From JANRKG01 sp033763635 (GTDB lineage: Bacteria > Cyanobacteriota > Cyanobacteriia > GCF-001939115), in assembly GCA_033763635.1 (NCBI GenBank), contig JANRKG010000181.1, positions 1 to 8,485 on the forward strand: DNA of 8,485 bases, written 5' to 3'. This document shows positions 1-6,137 of this stretch, piece after piece. The notes below the pieces were generated by a model. It searched no databases and was not told the DNA's origin. It worked only from the letters and a program-made list of their open reading frames with translations. The first letter of the stretch is position 1; each line of letters begins with the position of its first letter. A program made the translations under genes and the position numbers.

Positions 1-357
1 CACTTGGTCTTAGTGACTAAATATCGTCGAAAGGTAATTACAGCACTGGTACTCAAACGGCTAATTGAAATTATGGGTGCAACGTGTCACAAGTGGAGTT
101 GTGAGTTGCAGCAGTGCAATGGAGAGGCGGATCATGTTCACATGATTATTGAGTACAGCCCAAATGTGAACATTGCTGATTTTGTTGGCAATCTCAAAAC
201 CGTTTCTAGCCGCCTAATCCGCAAGGAATTTCCTGGTGTCAAGAGTGCATTTAAGAAACCTGTACTCTGGAAGATTGGTTACTACGTGGGATCGTATGGT
301 GAGGCATCACTGGAAGCGGTGAAACGCTACATTGAACAACAAGGCGCTTTAGGTTAG
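1..357 (+). CDS. tnpA: IS200/IS605-family transposase TnpA, 5' end outside window
   Basis: This is a Y1 HUH transposase, which cuts and rejoins single-stranded DNA at insertion-sequence ends. The reading frame is already open at base 1 (His-Leu-Val-Leu-Val-Thr-Lys-Tyr-Arg-Arg-Lys). That block is the conserved early strand of the family, and roughly 10-20 residues normally precede it, so the true start lies upstream and the TTG at base 4 is not the start. The HUH pair is seen in DHVHMII (His 45 and His 47, counting from base 1). The C-terminal helix KRYIEQQ supplies the expected catalytic Tyr (about residue 110) and, four residues on, the Gln that helps bind metal. The visible part has no frameshift or stop, so it may be active. 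No tnpB follows, giving an IS200-like arrangement or one that has lost tnpB. The family call is firm; the element's ends are not resolved. Confidence 0.88.
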   Translation, partial: HLVLVTKYRRKVITALVLKRLIEIMGATCHKWSCELQQCNGEADHVHMIIEYSPNVNIADFVGNLKTVSSRLIRKEFPGVKSAFKKPVLWKIGYYVGSYGEASLEAVKRYIEQQGALG

Positions 358-364
358 AGCGCTA

Positions 365-380
365 GGAGTTTGGCGACTCC
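365..380. repeat. Short hairpin just after tnpA
   Basis: GGAGT (365-369) and ACTCC (376-380) form a 5-bp stem around a 6-base loop, starting 8 bases after the transposase stop codon. IS200/IS605 elements carry short subterminal hairpins that TnpA recognises, and this is in the right place for the right-end one. The stem is short and the cleavage site cannot be assigned, so this is a candidate only. Confidence 0.35.
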
Positions 381-419
381 GCTTCACTCCATCGCCCGCC
401 TATCCCCCATACAACCAAA

Positions 420-449
420 CGGAGTACCGTTATGGTCGCAGCACTCCGG
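420..449 (-). terminator. Imperfect hairpin downstream of gluconokinase, possible terminator
   Basis: CGGAGT (420-425) pairs with ACTCCG (443-448), and ACC (426-428) pairs with GGT (434-436), leaving one side bulge. Read on the minus strand it lies about 28 bases past the kinase stop codon and is followed by a modestly T-rich GTTTGGTTGT. This could terminate the kinase transcript. Because its arms repeat the GGAGT/ACTCC of the hairpin at 365-380, it could equally belong to the end of the insertion sequence. The T tract is poor. Confidence 0.3.
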
Positions 450-476
450 CGTTATTGGTAGGGAGAGGTTAGCAGT

Positions 477-1997
477 TCATCCCGTTTCATGGAAGGGGCC
501 TATTTTTTGTAATTCTGCAAACTCCCCTTCTAGCTGGTGATAGACCCGCTGATAAAGCTTGAAGAGTTCCCGGTAGTGCCGGGTCACGGGCGATCGAGGC
601 TGATGGAAGTTTTTCAGTTTGACGAATGCGGTTGCTTGCGTCAAGTCCTGTAACGCCCCCACTGCCACCATTGCCAGCATTGTCGCCCCCAAACCACTCG
701 CCTCCCGCACCTCTGGAACGGCAACCTCCCGGTTAAACAAGTCCGCCATCAGTTGCCGCCAGAGAGCAGCCTGGGCCAATCCCCCGGACACTCGCACGGT
801 TTGAGTTCCGTCCCCCAAAGGCAACAGGGTTGCAATCCCGTACAGGTTGAACACAATCCCTTCTAAGACCGATCGCGCCAGATGGGACGGCCCATGATGC
901 AAGCCCAAACCCAAAAAGACTCCCCGTGCATCCGGGTTCCAGTAGGGGGCACGTTCCCCCGCCAGCAACGGGAGAAACAGTAACCCTTCCGCACCGGGAG
1001 GAACGGTTGCCGCCCGTTCCAGCCAGCGATCGTATCCCTCCAAGCCCTTCCCTTCTTCCGCCATCAGTCGCTCGACAAACCATTGCCAGATCACGCCACC
1101 GTTATGGGTGGCACCACCCACAACCCACAAATCTTGGGTCAGAACATAGCAGAACGATCGCCCTTCAGGATCGGTGGAGGGGACAGGGACAGTTTGCCGA
1201 ATCGCGCCACTGGTGCCGATCGTCGCCACCAGATGATCAGTGGACAACACCCCAACCCCCAGATTTGCGAGTACCCCATCACTCGCTCCCACCACGAGCG
1301 GCGTATCGGGGTGCAATCCCATTTCCTTCGCGAGGTCAGAACGCATACCCTGGAGGACATGGGTGGTGGGCACTAAGGAACTGAAGCGATCGGGTTGAAG
1401 ACCAACCCAGGCCAGCGCCTCTGCATCCCAGGTTCTTTCATGCAAGTTGAAAATCCCCGTTGCGGAGGCGATCGACTCATCTACCACAAACCGTCCACAC
1501 CAGTGGTACATCACATACTCTTTGATGGAAATAAAGCGATCGGCCTTTTGAAACAGTTCCGGGTCGTTCTCACGCATCCACAGCAGTTTGCAAAGCGGAG
1601 AGAGGGGATGGAGGGGTGTCCCCGTTCGGTGGTAAAGGGCCATGCCTGCTTCGGTATGACGGAGCCGTTCTGCTTGAGGAAAACTGCGGCGATCGGCCCA
1701 GATCCAGCATTGGGTGAGGGGCCGCCCCTGGGCATCCACCGCGATCAGGCTGTGCATTGCCGCACTGAAGCCGATCGCTCGAATTTCCTGGGGCAGCAAT
1801 TGGGCCTTCCCGATCGCCTCACGAGTCGCCTGTACCACGGCCCGAAAGATCGCCTGGGGGTCTTGCTCGACGCGATCGGGCGCGGGATTGGACATGGGAT
1901 ACCCTCGACTCGCCACACTCCGAACTTCGCCCAACAGGGAGCAGACGATCGCCTTTGTGCTGGTCGTGCCAATGTCAATTCCAAGAAAATGAGCCAT
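477..1997 (-). CDS. gntK: FGGY-family carbohydrate kinase, probable gluconokinase
   Basis: This soluble kinase of 506 residues has the usual length for FGGY kinases. It likely phosphorylates D-gluconate to 6-phosphogluconate with ATP, feeding the oxidative pentose phosphate pathway. Visible motifs are the N-terminal phosphate loop GIDIGTTSTK (residues 6-15), SAAMHSLIAVD (78-88), WADRRS (100-105), HRTGTPLHPLSPL (123-135), GASDG with the probable catalytic Asp 240, GTSG (261-264), GERAPYWNPDARGVFLGL (347-364) and the C-terminal ATP-site VSGGLAQ (403-409). From memory, the RTGTPLHPLSPL and IKEY segments match Bacillus-type GntK better than xylulokinase or glycerol kinase. The ATG at 1997 puts the phosphate loop at the usual position, with no strong Shine-Dalgarno. 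The gene is divergent from the ATPase gene, with 33 bases between start codons. Xylulokinase is the main alternative; family certain, substrate inferred. Confidence 0.88.
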   Translation of the reverse strand: MAHFLGIDIGTTSTKAIVCSLLGEVRSVASRGYPMSNPAPDRVEQDPQAIFRAVVQATREAIGKAQLLPQEIRAIGFSAAMHSLIAVDAQGRPLTQCWIWADRRSFPQAERLRHTEAGMALYHRTGTPLHPLSPLCKLLWMRENDPELFQKADRFISIKEYVMYHWCGRFVVDESIASATGIFNLHERTWDAEALAWVGLQPDRFSSLVPTTHVLQGMRSDLAKEMGLHPDTPLVVGASDGVLANLGVGVLSTDHLVATIGTSGAIRQTVPVPSTDPEGRSFCYVLTQDLWVVGGATHNGGVIWQWFVERLMAEEGKGLEGYDRWLERAATVPPGAEGLLFLPLLAGERAPYWNPDARGVFLGLGLHHGPSHLARSVLEGIVFNLYGIATLLPLGDGTQTVRVSGGLAQAALWRQLMADLFNREVAVPEVREASGLGATMLAMVAVGALQDLTQATAFVKLKNFHQPRSPVTRHYRELFKLYQRVYHQLEGEFAELQKIGPFHETG

Positions 1998-2030
1998 AAC
2001 GGTCGCTTAAAGTGGAAAGAGAATATTCGC
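1998..2030. promoter_or_regulatory. Very short divergent spacer between gntK and the ATPase gene
   Basis: Only 33 bases separate the two start codons. The spacer holds a purine-rich stretch, GGAAAGAGAA (2014-2023), that could serve as a weak ribosome site for the ATPase gene, and a perfect palindrome GAATATTC (2021-2028). On the minus strand the palindrome includes TATTCT, a loose -10 match for gntK, but no -35 is evident 16-18 bases upstream of it. Promoters for at least one direction must lie inside the opposite gene. Confidence 0.3.
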
Positions 2031-3398
2031 ATGGTAGCGAGGTCGGCTGTGGAACAAGATTTAATTGCTGAGATTTACAATGCCTTTGAACCCTCCCAAC
2101 CGCCCACCAAAGAAGCCTATGTCGATTGCCGAGAAGTGAGAGGAGATTGGGAAGTTTTTCGTGAACTGGGGCGAAAAATCATTCGTTCCAAAGAGGCAAC
2201 CTGCCAGCTTTATTCCGGACATCGGGGAGTTGGCAAATCCACCGAATTACTGCGTTTGCAAGAGTATCTGGAAGCAGAACAATACTTCGTTGTTTATTTC
2301 GCAGCGGACGATGAGGATATCGAACCCCAGGATGCAGAGTACGCAGATATCCTGTTTGCCTGCACCCGCCATTTGGTAGAGGCCGTGAAGTTGGAGGTTC
2401 CCAATCCCCTGTTGATCTGGATGAAAGAACGTTGGAACTCCCTCAAGGATCTGGCATTGACCGATGTTGCCTTTGAGGATTTGAAACTGGAGGGGCAGAT
2501 TAAGCAATTCGCCAAGATTTCTACCACCTTGCGGGCCACCCCTGACAAACGGCGGGAAATTCGTCAGAAAATTAATGCCAACACCCCCTCCCTGATTGAG
2601 GCCCTCAATTCCTTTATCCAGGAAGCGCAACAATTCTTGCCCGATCGCATCCGAGGCATTGTGTTGATTGCCGATAACCTCGATCGCATTGTAGAAACAC
2701 GCGAAGCCGGAAAACCCAGCAACTACGATGAGATTTACTTGAATCGCAATCAGATGTTGCGGGGTCTGAAATGCCATGTGATCTATACGGTGCCGATCGC
2801 GATGGTCTATTCGGGACGGGCGACCCAGTTGGAGGACAACTACGACAAACCCGATGTGTTGCCGATGGTGATGGTGACAAATCCCGATGGCAGTGAAAAT
2901 AAAGCGGGACTGGCAAAACTGCGGGAAATGGTGTGCCGTCGCGTTGCGTTAATTGATCCGAAACTGCTACAAACCCTGGAAGGGCCGATCGCGGGGGCTG
3001 CTGTTCCCGCTGTATTTGACAGTCCCGAAACCCTCAAGCAACTTTGTATCATGAGCGGGGGCCATGTCCGAAACCTGATGCAGTTGATCCAGAAGGCGAT
3101 CGACTGGACCGATACCCTCCCCATCACCGCAAAGGCAGCACGACGAGCGATCGAAGAAGCACGGGAAACCTATCAAAAAACGGTGCAGGAACCGGAATGG
3201 GAGGTGCTGGCACGGGCCTGTCTGTCCAGGCGATCGAACAACGATGAGGCCCATTTGCAACTGTTACTCAAACGATGCTTGCTAGAGTATCGTTACTATG
3301 ATGAACAGGAAACCTTGCAAATCTGGTGCAATGTCCATCCCCTCATTCAAGGAATTCCCCGCTTTCAAGAGGCTCTGGTAAAAGTACAGGCTGTATGA
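2031..3398 (+). CDS. P-loop ATPase (AAA/STAND-like), first gene of a two-gene operon
   Basis: This is a predicted cytoplasmic ATPase of 455 residues. The Walker A motif is GHRGVGKST (63-71). Walker B is IVLIADNLDRI (210-220), with Asp 215 and Asp 218 after a hydrophobic strand. A sensor-1-like strand HVIYTVPIAMVYS follows (249-261), then a helical part containing GGHVRN (343-348), a possible sensor-2 segment. The C-terminal ~75 residues look all-helical; there are no membrane segments or signal peptide. The frame stays open far upstream, but that part is antisense to gntK. The ATG at 2031 is chosen because the recognisable protein begins there and it clears gntK; an ATG at 1989 would overlap gntK. 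The stop codon overlaps the next start as ATGA, implying translational coupling with the TPR protein. I know this pair as recurring in cyanobacteria but know no function. A STAND-type switch is an inference. Confidence 0.85.
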   Translation: MVARSAVEQDLIAEIYNAFEPSQPPTKEAYVDCREVRGDWEVFRELGRKIIRSKEATCQLYSGHRGVGKSTELLRLQEYLEAEQYFVVYFAADDEDIEPQDAEYADILFACTRHLVEAVKLEVPNPLLIWMKERWNSLKDLALTDVAFEDLKLEGQIKQFAKISTTLRATPDKRREIRQKINANTPSLIEALNSFIQEAQQFLPDRIRGIVLIADNLDRIVETREAGKPSNYDEIYLNRNQMLRGLKCHVIYTVPIAMVYSGRATQLEDNYDKPDVLPMVMVTNPDGSENKAGLAKLREMVCRRVALIDPKLLQTLEGPIAGAAVPAVFDSPETLKQLCIMSGGHVRNLMQLIQKAIDWTDTLPITAKAARRAIEEARETYQKTVQEPEWEVLARACLSRRSNNDEAHLQLLLKRCLLEYRYYDEQETLQIWCNVHPLIQGIPRFQEALVKVQAV

Positions 3399-4660
3399 GT
3401 CTTGCCGAACTCCCTGAAGAAAACGTTGTTCCATCGCGGGAAGAGGTGTACCAGGCACTTCTCCGGTCCTTACGGCGGCGCAAGGGCTTTGGGATTGTGT
3501 TCATCCAGTGCTCTCCCTTAGAGGCAGAATCCCTGATCCACCAGATTGAACAGGATTTGCCGCAGAAAAAAACTGGTGTTCTAACCCTACCGGAACCGAT
3601 CGAGAATCTGTTTAACCTGCTCTGCGATCGGCTCACTTCAAAACCAGTAGAGATGATGATCATCCAGGGGTTAGAGCATTCTTTGGAAGCGTACATCAAA
3701 CCGGGATATGGCGGCGATGGAGATTATTACAATCTGGATACGGTGCCGCCCATTCTCAATCACCTGAATCAGCAACGGGAACGGTTTCGAGACAAGTTTC
3801 CAAATACTTGCTTTGTGTTTATCCTGCCGTTGTTTGCCGTCAAGTATTTTATTCGTCGTGCTCCGGATTTTTTTGATTGGGTTTCAGGTCCGTTCACACT
3901 TCCCCTAGAGGACGCTGCCTTTCAGCAACTCTCGGAGGAACTTCTGTCAACAGATTGGAGTGACCTACAACCTGAGAGGTCTGAAGAGCGGCTCCAAAAG
4001 ATCTTAGCAATCGACGAACTCCTGTCCTATCCCACCCTTCCGATTCGTGTAAGAACAGGTTTGTTACGAGAAGAGGGTTTATTGCTTGCCAGTGAAAAGA
4101 AGAATTTGGAAGCCCTGCATTGCTTTGAAGCCGCGCTTCAGGCTCACCGTGAATCAACGGAACAAATGCAGAGTGACTGCACCAGAATTTTGAAGAATCA
4201 AGGAGATGTTCTGTATGAATTGGGACGTTATGAAGAAGCGATCGCTGCCTACGACACTGCATTAGAAAGCGACCCCAACTTACGGGAAGCCTGGACAGGT
4301 CGGGGCCACGCGCTCCATCAATTGGGTCGTGAATTAGAAGCAGAGATCAGCTACGAACGGGGAATTGATTTTCAGCAATCCATCCCGCTAGAAGCATTTT
4401 CTGAGGAAGAAAACCCTTCCCTTTCTGAATTACTCAGACAATACCTGGAGGAAGACCCCGATCACATCCTGCAAGTTCATCTTACGAACGCCCCAGACAT
4501 TACCTTTCAAAAGCTAGCCTTAGCATACATTTCAGGAACCTCCTGGAGTGACTTGGCTAGAACTTACGGAGTTCCATTAGCGATACTCGTTGCTTTCTTT
4601 CAAAGACAACTGGCCCGCTTATCTCCAAAGATTTACAAATCCCTAGAGCGGTTCATCTGA
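3395..4660 (+). CDS. Degenerate ATPase-like domain + TPR + C-terminal HTH-like protein
   Basis: This is a 421-residue soluble protein co-translated with the preceding ATPase. Residues 20-170 follow the strand order of a P-loop domain but lack its catalytic residues. The first strand GIVFIQCS (33-40) is followed by PLEAES instead of a Walker A loop. The later strand VEMMIIQGLE (85-94) lacks Walker B acids, and CFVFILP (139-145) sits where sensor 1 would be. Next comes RRAPDFFDW (154-162), which I recall as conserved in cyanobacterial relatives. TPR-like helical pairs cover about 219-252, 264-297 and 298-326; the middle one is classic (GDVLYELGRYEEAIAAYDTALESDPN). Residues 367-413 (LALAYISGTSWSDLARTYGVP and onward) resemble a sigma-region-4-type helix-turn-helix. 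The ATG at 3395 is chosen for its ATGA overlap; an in-frame start at 3326 would extend back into the ATPase gene. The gene is convergent with the ferredoxin gene, 23 bases away. Scaffold or regulator is likely, not proven. Confidence 0.82.
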   Translation: MSLAELPEENVVPSREEVYQALLRSLRRRKGFGIVFIQCSPLEAESLIHQIEQDLPQKKTGVLTLPEPIENLFNLLCDRLTSKPVEMMIIQGLEHSLEAYIKPGYGGDGDYYNLDTVPPILNHLNQQRERFRDKFPNTCFVFILPLFAVKYFIRRAPDFFDWVSGPFTLPLEDAAFQQLSEELLSTDWSDLQPERSEERLQKILAIDELLSYPTLPIRVRTGLLREEGLLLASEKKNLEALHCFEAALQAHRESTEQMQSDCTRILKNQGDVLYELGRYEEAIAAYDTALESDPNLREAWTGRGHALHQLGRELEAEISYERGIDFQQSIPLEAFSEEENPSLSELLRQYLEEDPDHILQVHLTNAPDITFQKLALAYISGTSWSDLARTYGVPLAILVAFFQRQLARLSPKIYKSLERFI

Positions 4661-4683
4661 AAAAGTTCTTCGGATTATTGGGT

Positions 4684-5160
4684 CTATTTCTTCCGACGTT
4701 TCTTTAACTGCTGGTGACGGCGAGCCGTTGTAACCGTTGCATGATCAACAGGAAAGCCCACCAGCGGAATTACCTGATCCTGGCGCTCTTCTTCCAGTTG
4801 TTTTAATTCTGTGTAATCAACCCAGTGAATACAGTCCACCGGACAGGTCTCGATCGCTTCCTGAATAATCTCTTCGGGATCGCCATCCTGACGAACCACC
4901 CGCGATCGACCGTAATCCGGCTCAATGTAAAATGTGTTTCGGGCAACGTGGGCACAGTGCTTACAACCAATGCAGGTGATTTCATCCACGTACACCCCTT
5001 TCTGGCGTAACGCACCACCCAGTTCTGGTTCGAAGCCTGTCCGCTCCTCCGCATCTCGCAGGAAGCCCCCCAGTTCTGGCTCTAAGCCCGTCCGCTGGCC
5101 GTCTGGCACAGGGGACGGGCTGGCAAAATCACCCATCGATGAAAGATGGAAATCGGACAT
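4684..5160 (-). CDS. 4Fe-4S ferredoxin with N-terminal duplicated motif
   Basis: This 158-residue protein is predicted to be a soluble electron carrier with one iron-sulfur cluster. Cys 63, 66 and 69 (CIGCKHC) with Cys 106 (in ETCPVDC) form the CxxCxxC...CP pattern of single-cluster bacterial-type ferredoxins; Cys 110 is an extra. Around them are VYVDEITCIGC and VARNTFYIEPDYGRSRVV, which I recognise as typical of cyanobacterial homologues (Synechocystis sll0662 type, from memory). The N-terminus carries two copies of RTG(L/F)EPELGG (23-32 and 40-49), 17 residues apart. The C-terminus ends in a basic tail, LKKRRKK. The start codon overlaps the ycf35 stop by one base (TAATG), so the two are probably translationally coupled. 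The electron donor and acceptor are unknown. Family assignment is firm. Confidence 0.9.
   Translation of the reverse strand: MSDFHLSSMGDFASPSPVPDGQRTGLEPELGGFLRDAEERTGFEPELGGALRQKGVYVDEITCIGCKHCAHVARNTFYIEPDYGRSRVVRQDGDPEEIIQEAIETCPVDCIHWVDYTELKQLEEERQDQVIPLVGFPVDHATVTTARRHQQLKKRRKK
5018..5096 (-). repeat. 51-base-period internal duplication in the ferredoxin gene
   Basis: Two 28-base blocks, 5018-5045 and 5069-5096, are nearly identical (both start CCCAGTTCTGG and end GTCCGCT), with differences mostly at synonymous positions. They encode the two RTG(L/F)EPELGG copies and are exactly 17 codons apart, so this is an in-frame duplication of an N-terminal segment lying before the iron-sulfur domain. 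Confidence 0.8.
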
Positions 5161-5546
5161 TACGCACTCCAGCGTTGCACGACCAGGCGAATGGAACCGT
5201 CTTCGTTCTTCTGTTGCTCGGTTACTTGGAAGCCTTGCTTGGAGGTTTCACCAACGACGGTGTGATAGGCATAGCGTTGGCTCACTTTTTCCAGGAAGCG
5301 ATCGACTGACCAGGCTTGTTGCCAGAATTGCAGATCCGCAACCATTTCGTATTCGCTACCATTCCAGCTAAAGCCCACATCATGCCCGTTGGATTGCTCT
5401 ACCGCAACCTCGGCGCGATGGGTTTTCCCTTGATACCCCCGCACCTGGCAGGGACCGGATTTCCAGTCAATGCCCAGGTCTGTCAAAGCAGATTGCAAAT
5501 AGGAGAGATTACGAATTTGGGTTTTGATTTGGCTGAAGTGTGACAT
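5160..5546 (-). CDS. ycf35: Ycf35 family protein (DUF1257)
   Basis: This 128-residue soluble protein matches the usual length of the Ycf35/DUF1257 family, found in cyanobacteria and in red-algal plastid genomes. The family's biochemical role is not established. Recognisable features are the opening MSHFSQIKTQIRNLSYLQSAL, then LGIDW and VRGYQG, the GHDVGFSWNG core (about 54-63), YEMVADLQFWQ (67-77), the FLEKVSQRYAYH segment (84-95) and a C-terminal strand ending in LVVQRW. There is no signal peptide or membrane segment. It lies between DUF2997 (35-base gap upstream) and ferredoxin (one-base overlap downstream), all on the same strand, so the three are very likely one transcript. The close coupling suggests Ycf35 works with the ferredoxin in a redox or assembly process, which is inference. 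No clear Shine-Dalgarno is visible. Confidence 0.92.
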   Translation of the reverse strand: MSHFSQIKTQIRNLSYLQSALTDLGIDWKSGPCQVRGYQGKTHRAEVAVEQSNGHDVGFSWNGSEYEMVADLQFWQQAWSVDRFLEKVSQRYAYHTVVGETSKQGFQVTEQQKNEDGSIRLVVQRWSA

Positions 5547-5581
5547 AGGATTTTATTGAATCAGACTAGGTTAAACAAAAA

Positions 5582-5806
5582 CTACCATTCGCTAAAAGTT
5601 GCCTGGTTAGTCGCGGTGGCTTGCTGGTGGACTGTTTGCTGGTGAACCGTAGCAGCAAAAAACTCAGAAGTTTGCTCCTGGCTCAAAACCCGGCCCAATT
5701 GGGCTTCGATCGCCGCAGTCACTTCAGCACAGGAAGCACCAACAATCCCTGTCACCTTTTCCTGCACTCGACCATCGGGATAGATAATGAACTCAAGAGT
5801 TTCCAT
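5582..5806 (-). CDS. DUF2997 small protein
   Basis: This 74-residue protein is the first gene of the DUF2997-ycf35-ferredoxin operon. The opening METLEFIIYPDGRVQEKVTGIVG and the following SCAEVTAAIEAQLG helix (about 25-38) are the hallmarks of DUF2997, a small family that commonly sits beside Ycf35. Its function is unknown. The C-terminal third is low-complexity: TVHQQ occurs twice in tandem (53-62), followed by a Thr/Ala/Gln-rich tail, so this copy is somewhat longer than the conserved core. The start ATG at 5806 is preceded on the coding strand by GAGAG (5810-5814), three bases away, which is closer than ideal. No signal peptide or membrane helix is seen. Confidence 0.88.
   Translation of the reverse strand: METLEFIIYPDGRVQEKVTGIVGASCAEVTAAIEAQLGRVLSQEQTSEFFAATVHQQTVHQQATATNQATFSEW
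5621..5650 (-). repeat. 15-base tandem repeat inside the DUF2997 gene
   Basis: Two adjacent 15-base units, 5621-5635 and 5636-5650, differ at two bases (TTGCTGGTGGACTGT versus TTGCTGGTGAACCGT). They encode TVHQQ twice. The period keeps the reading frame, so the repeat only lengthens the protein tail. Confidence 0.75.
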
Positions 5807-6137
5807 AGGCTCTCAGAAACCAATAGTCAAAAACCAATAGGCTGCCAGAAAACAGGCTGTCAAAAAACAGACTGTTAGAAAACAGACTGTTAGAAACAGA
5901 TCTCGTAAAAACGAATTTAGGAAAAATACCTAAATTTATTGTGAACAATCGATTCAAGAAGAGACGTAACGTAACAAATCTTTTCAGTAGAAAAGGTAAG
6001 TACGGCAGTCAACTGTCAGTTTCTCGTAACTTGAAGAGTCCGTCAAGTCATAGAGAAATTAGAAATTAACATTTGCTCAACTATATAGGAATTTATATGA
6101 TGTGTAACCTTTTGTTACGTCTGCCACGAGGATGATC
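5807..6137. other. 331-base gene-free region rich in small palindromes
   Basis: No convincing gene is present on either strand. Besides the tandem array at its left end, the region contains AATTTAGG/CCTAAATT (5914-5921 and 5929-5936), CTTTT/AAAAG (5980-5995), AACTG-T-CAGTT (6011-6021), ACTTGA/TCAAGT (6029-6034 and 6043-6048), ATATA/TATAT (6083-6098) and GTAAC/GTTAC (6104-6118). GTAAC also occurs at 5966, 5971 and 6026. It must include the promoter of the DUF2997 operon (minus strand) and the 3' end of the permease operon. I could not fix a single -35/-10 pair or a GC-rich terminator in it. Confidence 0.6.
5811..5899. repeat. Array of about six 14-16-bp tandem units upstream of DUF2997
   Basis: Four well-matched units occupy 5841-5855, 5856-5870, 5871-5885 and 5886-5899, with approximate consensus RCTGYYAGAAAACAG. 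Two weaker units ending in CCAATAG precede them (5811-5826 and 5827-5840). The junctions create the palindrome AACAG-A-CTGTT twice, at 5866-5876 and 5881-5891, exactly 15 bases apart, with a weaker form at 5851-5861. The array begins 5 bases upstream of the DUF2997 start, so it is probably the 5' leader of that operon and could hold operator sites or RNA structure. Confidence 0.75.

Noticed and set aside
926..1384. Open frames on the plus strand opposite gntK
   Set aside because: Composition is Pro/Arg/His-rich and low in recognisable structure; they are shadows of the well-supported kinase.
1395..2030. N-terminal extension of the ATPase to 667 residues
   Set aside because: The extra part is exactly antisense to the 5' end of gntK, lacks family-like sequence, and reflects a GC-rich antisense frame without stops.
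2247..2777. 176-residue open frame on the minus strand within the ATPase gene
   Set aside because: Entirely antisense to the Walker A to Walker B region of a clear ATPase; no family resemblance.
4661..4683. Bidirectional terminator between the convergent TPR and ferredoxin genes
   Set aside because: The 23-base spacer contains no stem of useful length or T tract.
5811..5899. CRISPR array
   Set aside because: Units of about 15 bp are directly adjacent with no unique spacers, and no cas gene is present.
5914..5936. Intrinsic terminator at AATTTAGG/CCTAAATT
   Set aside because: The stem is AT-rich and no gene ends just upstream on the plus strand; more likely a palindromic site or chance.
6104..6118. 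NtcA-type site (GTA-N8-TAC)
   Set aside because: The spacing is GTA-N9-TAC, one base too long for the consensus, and it is placed far from the only candidate start codon.
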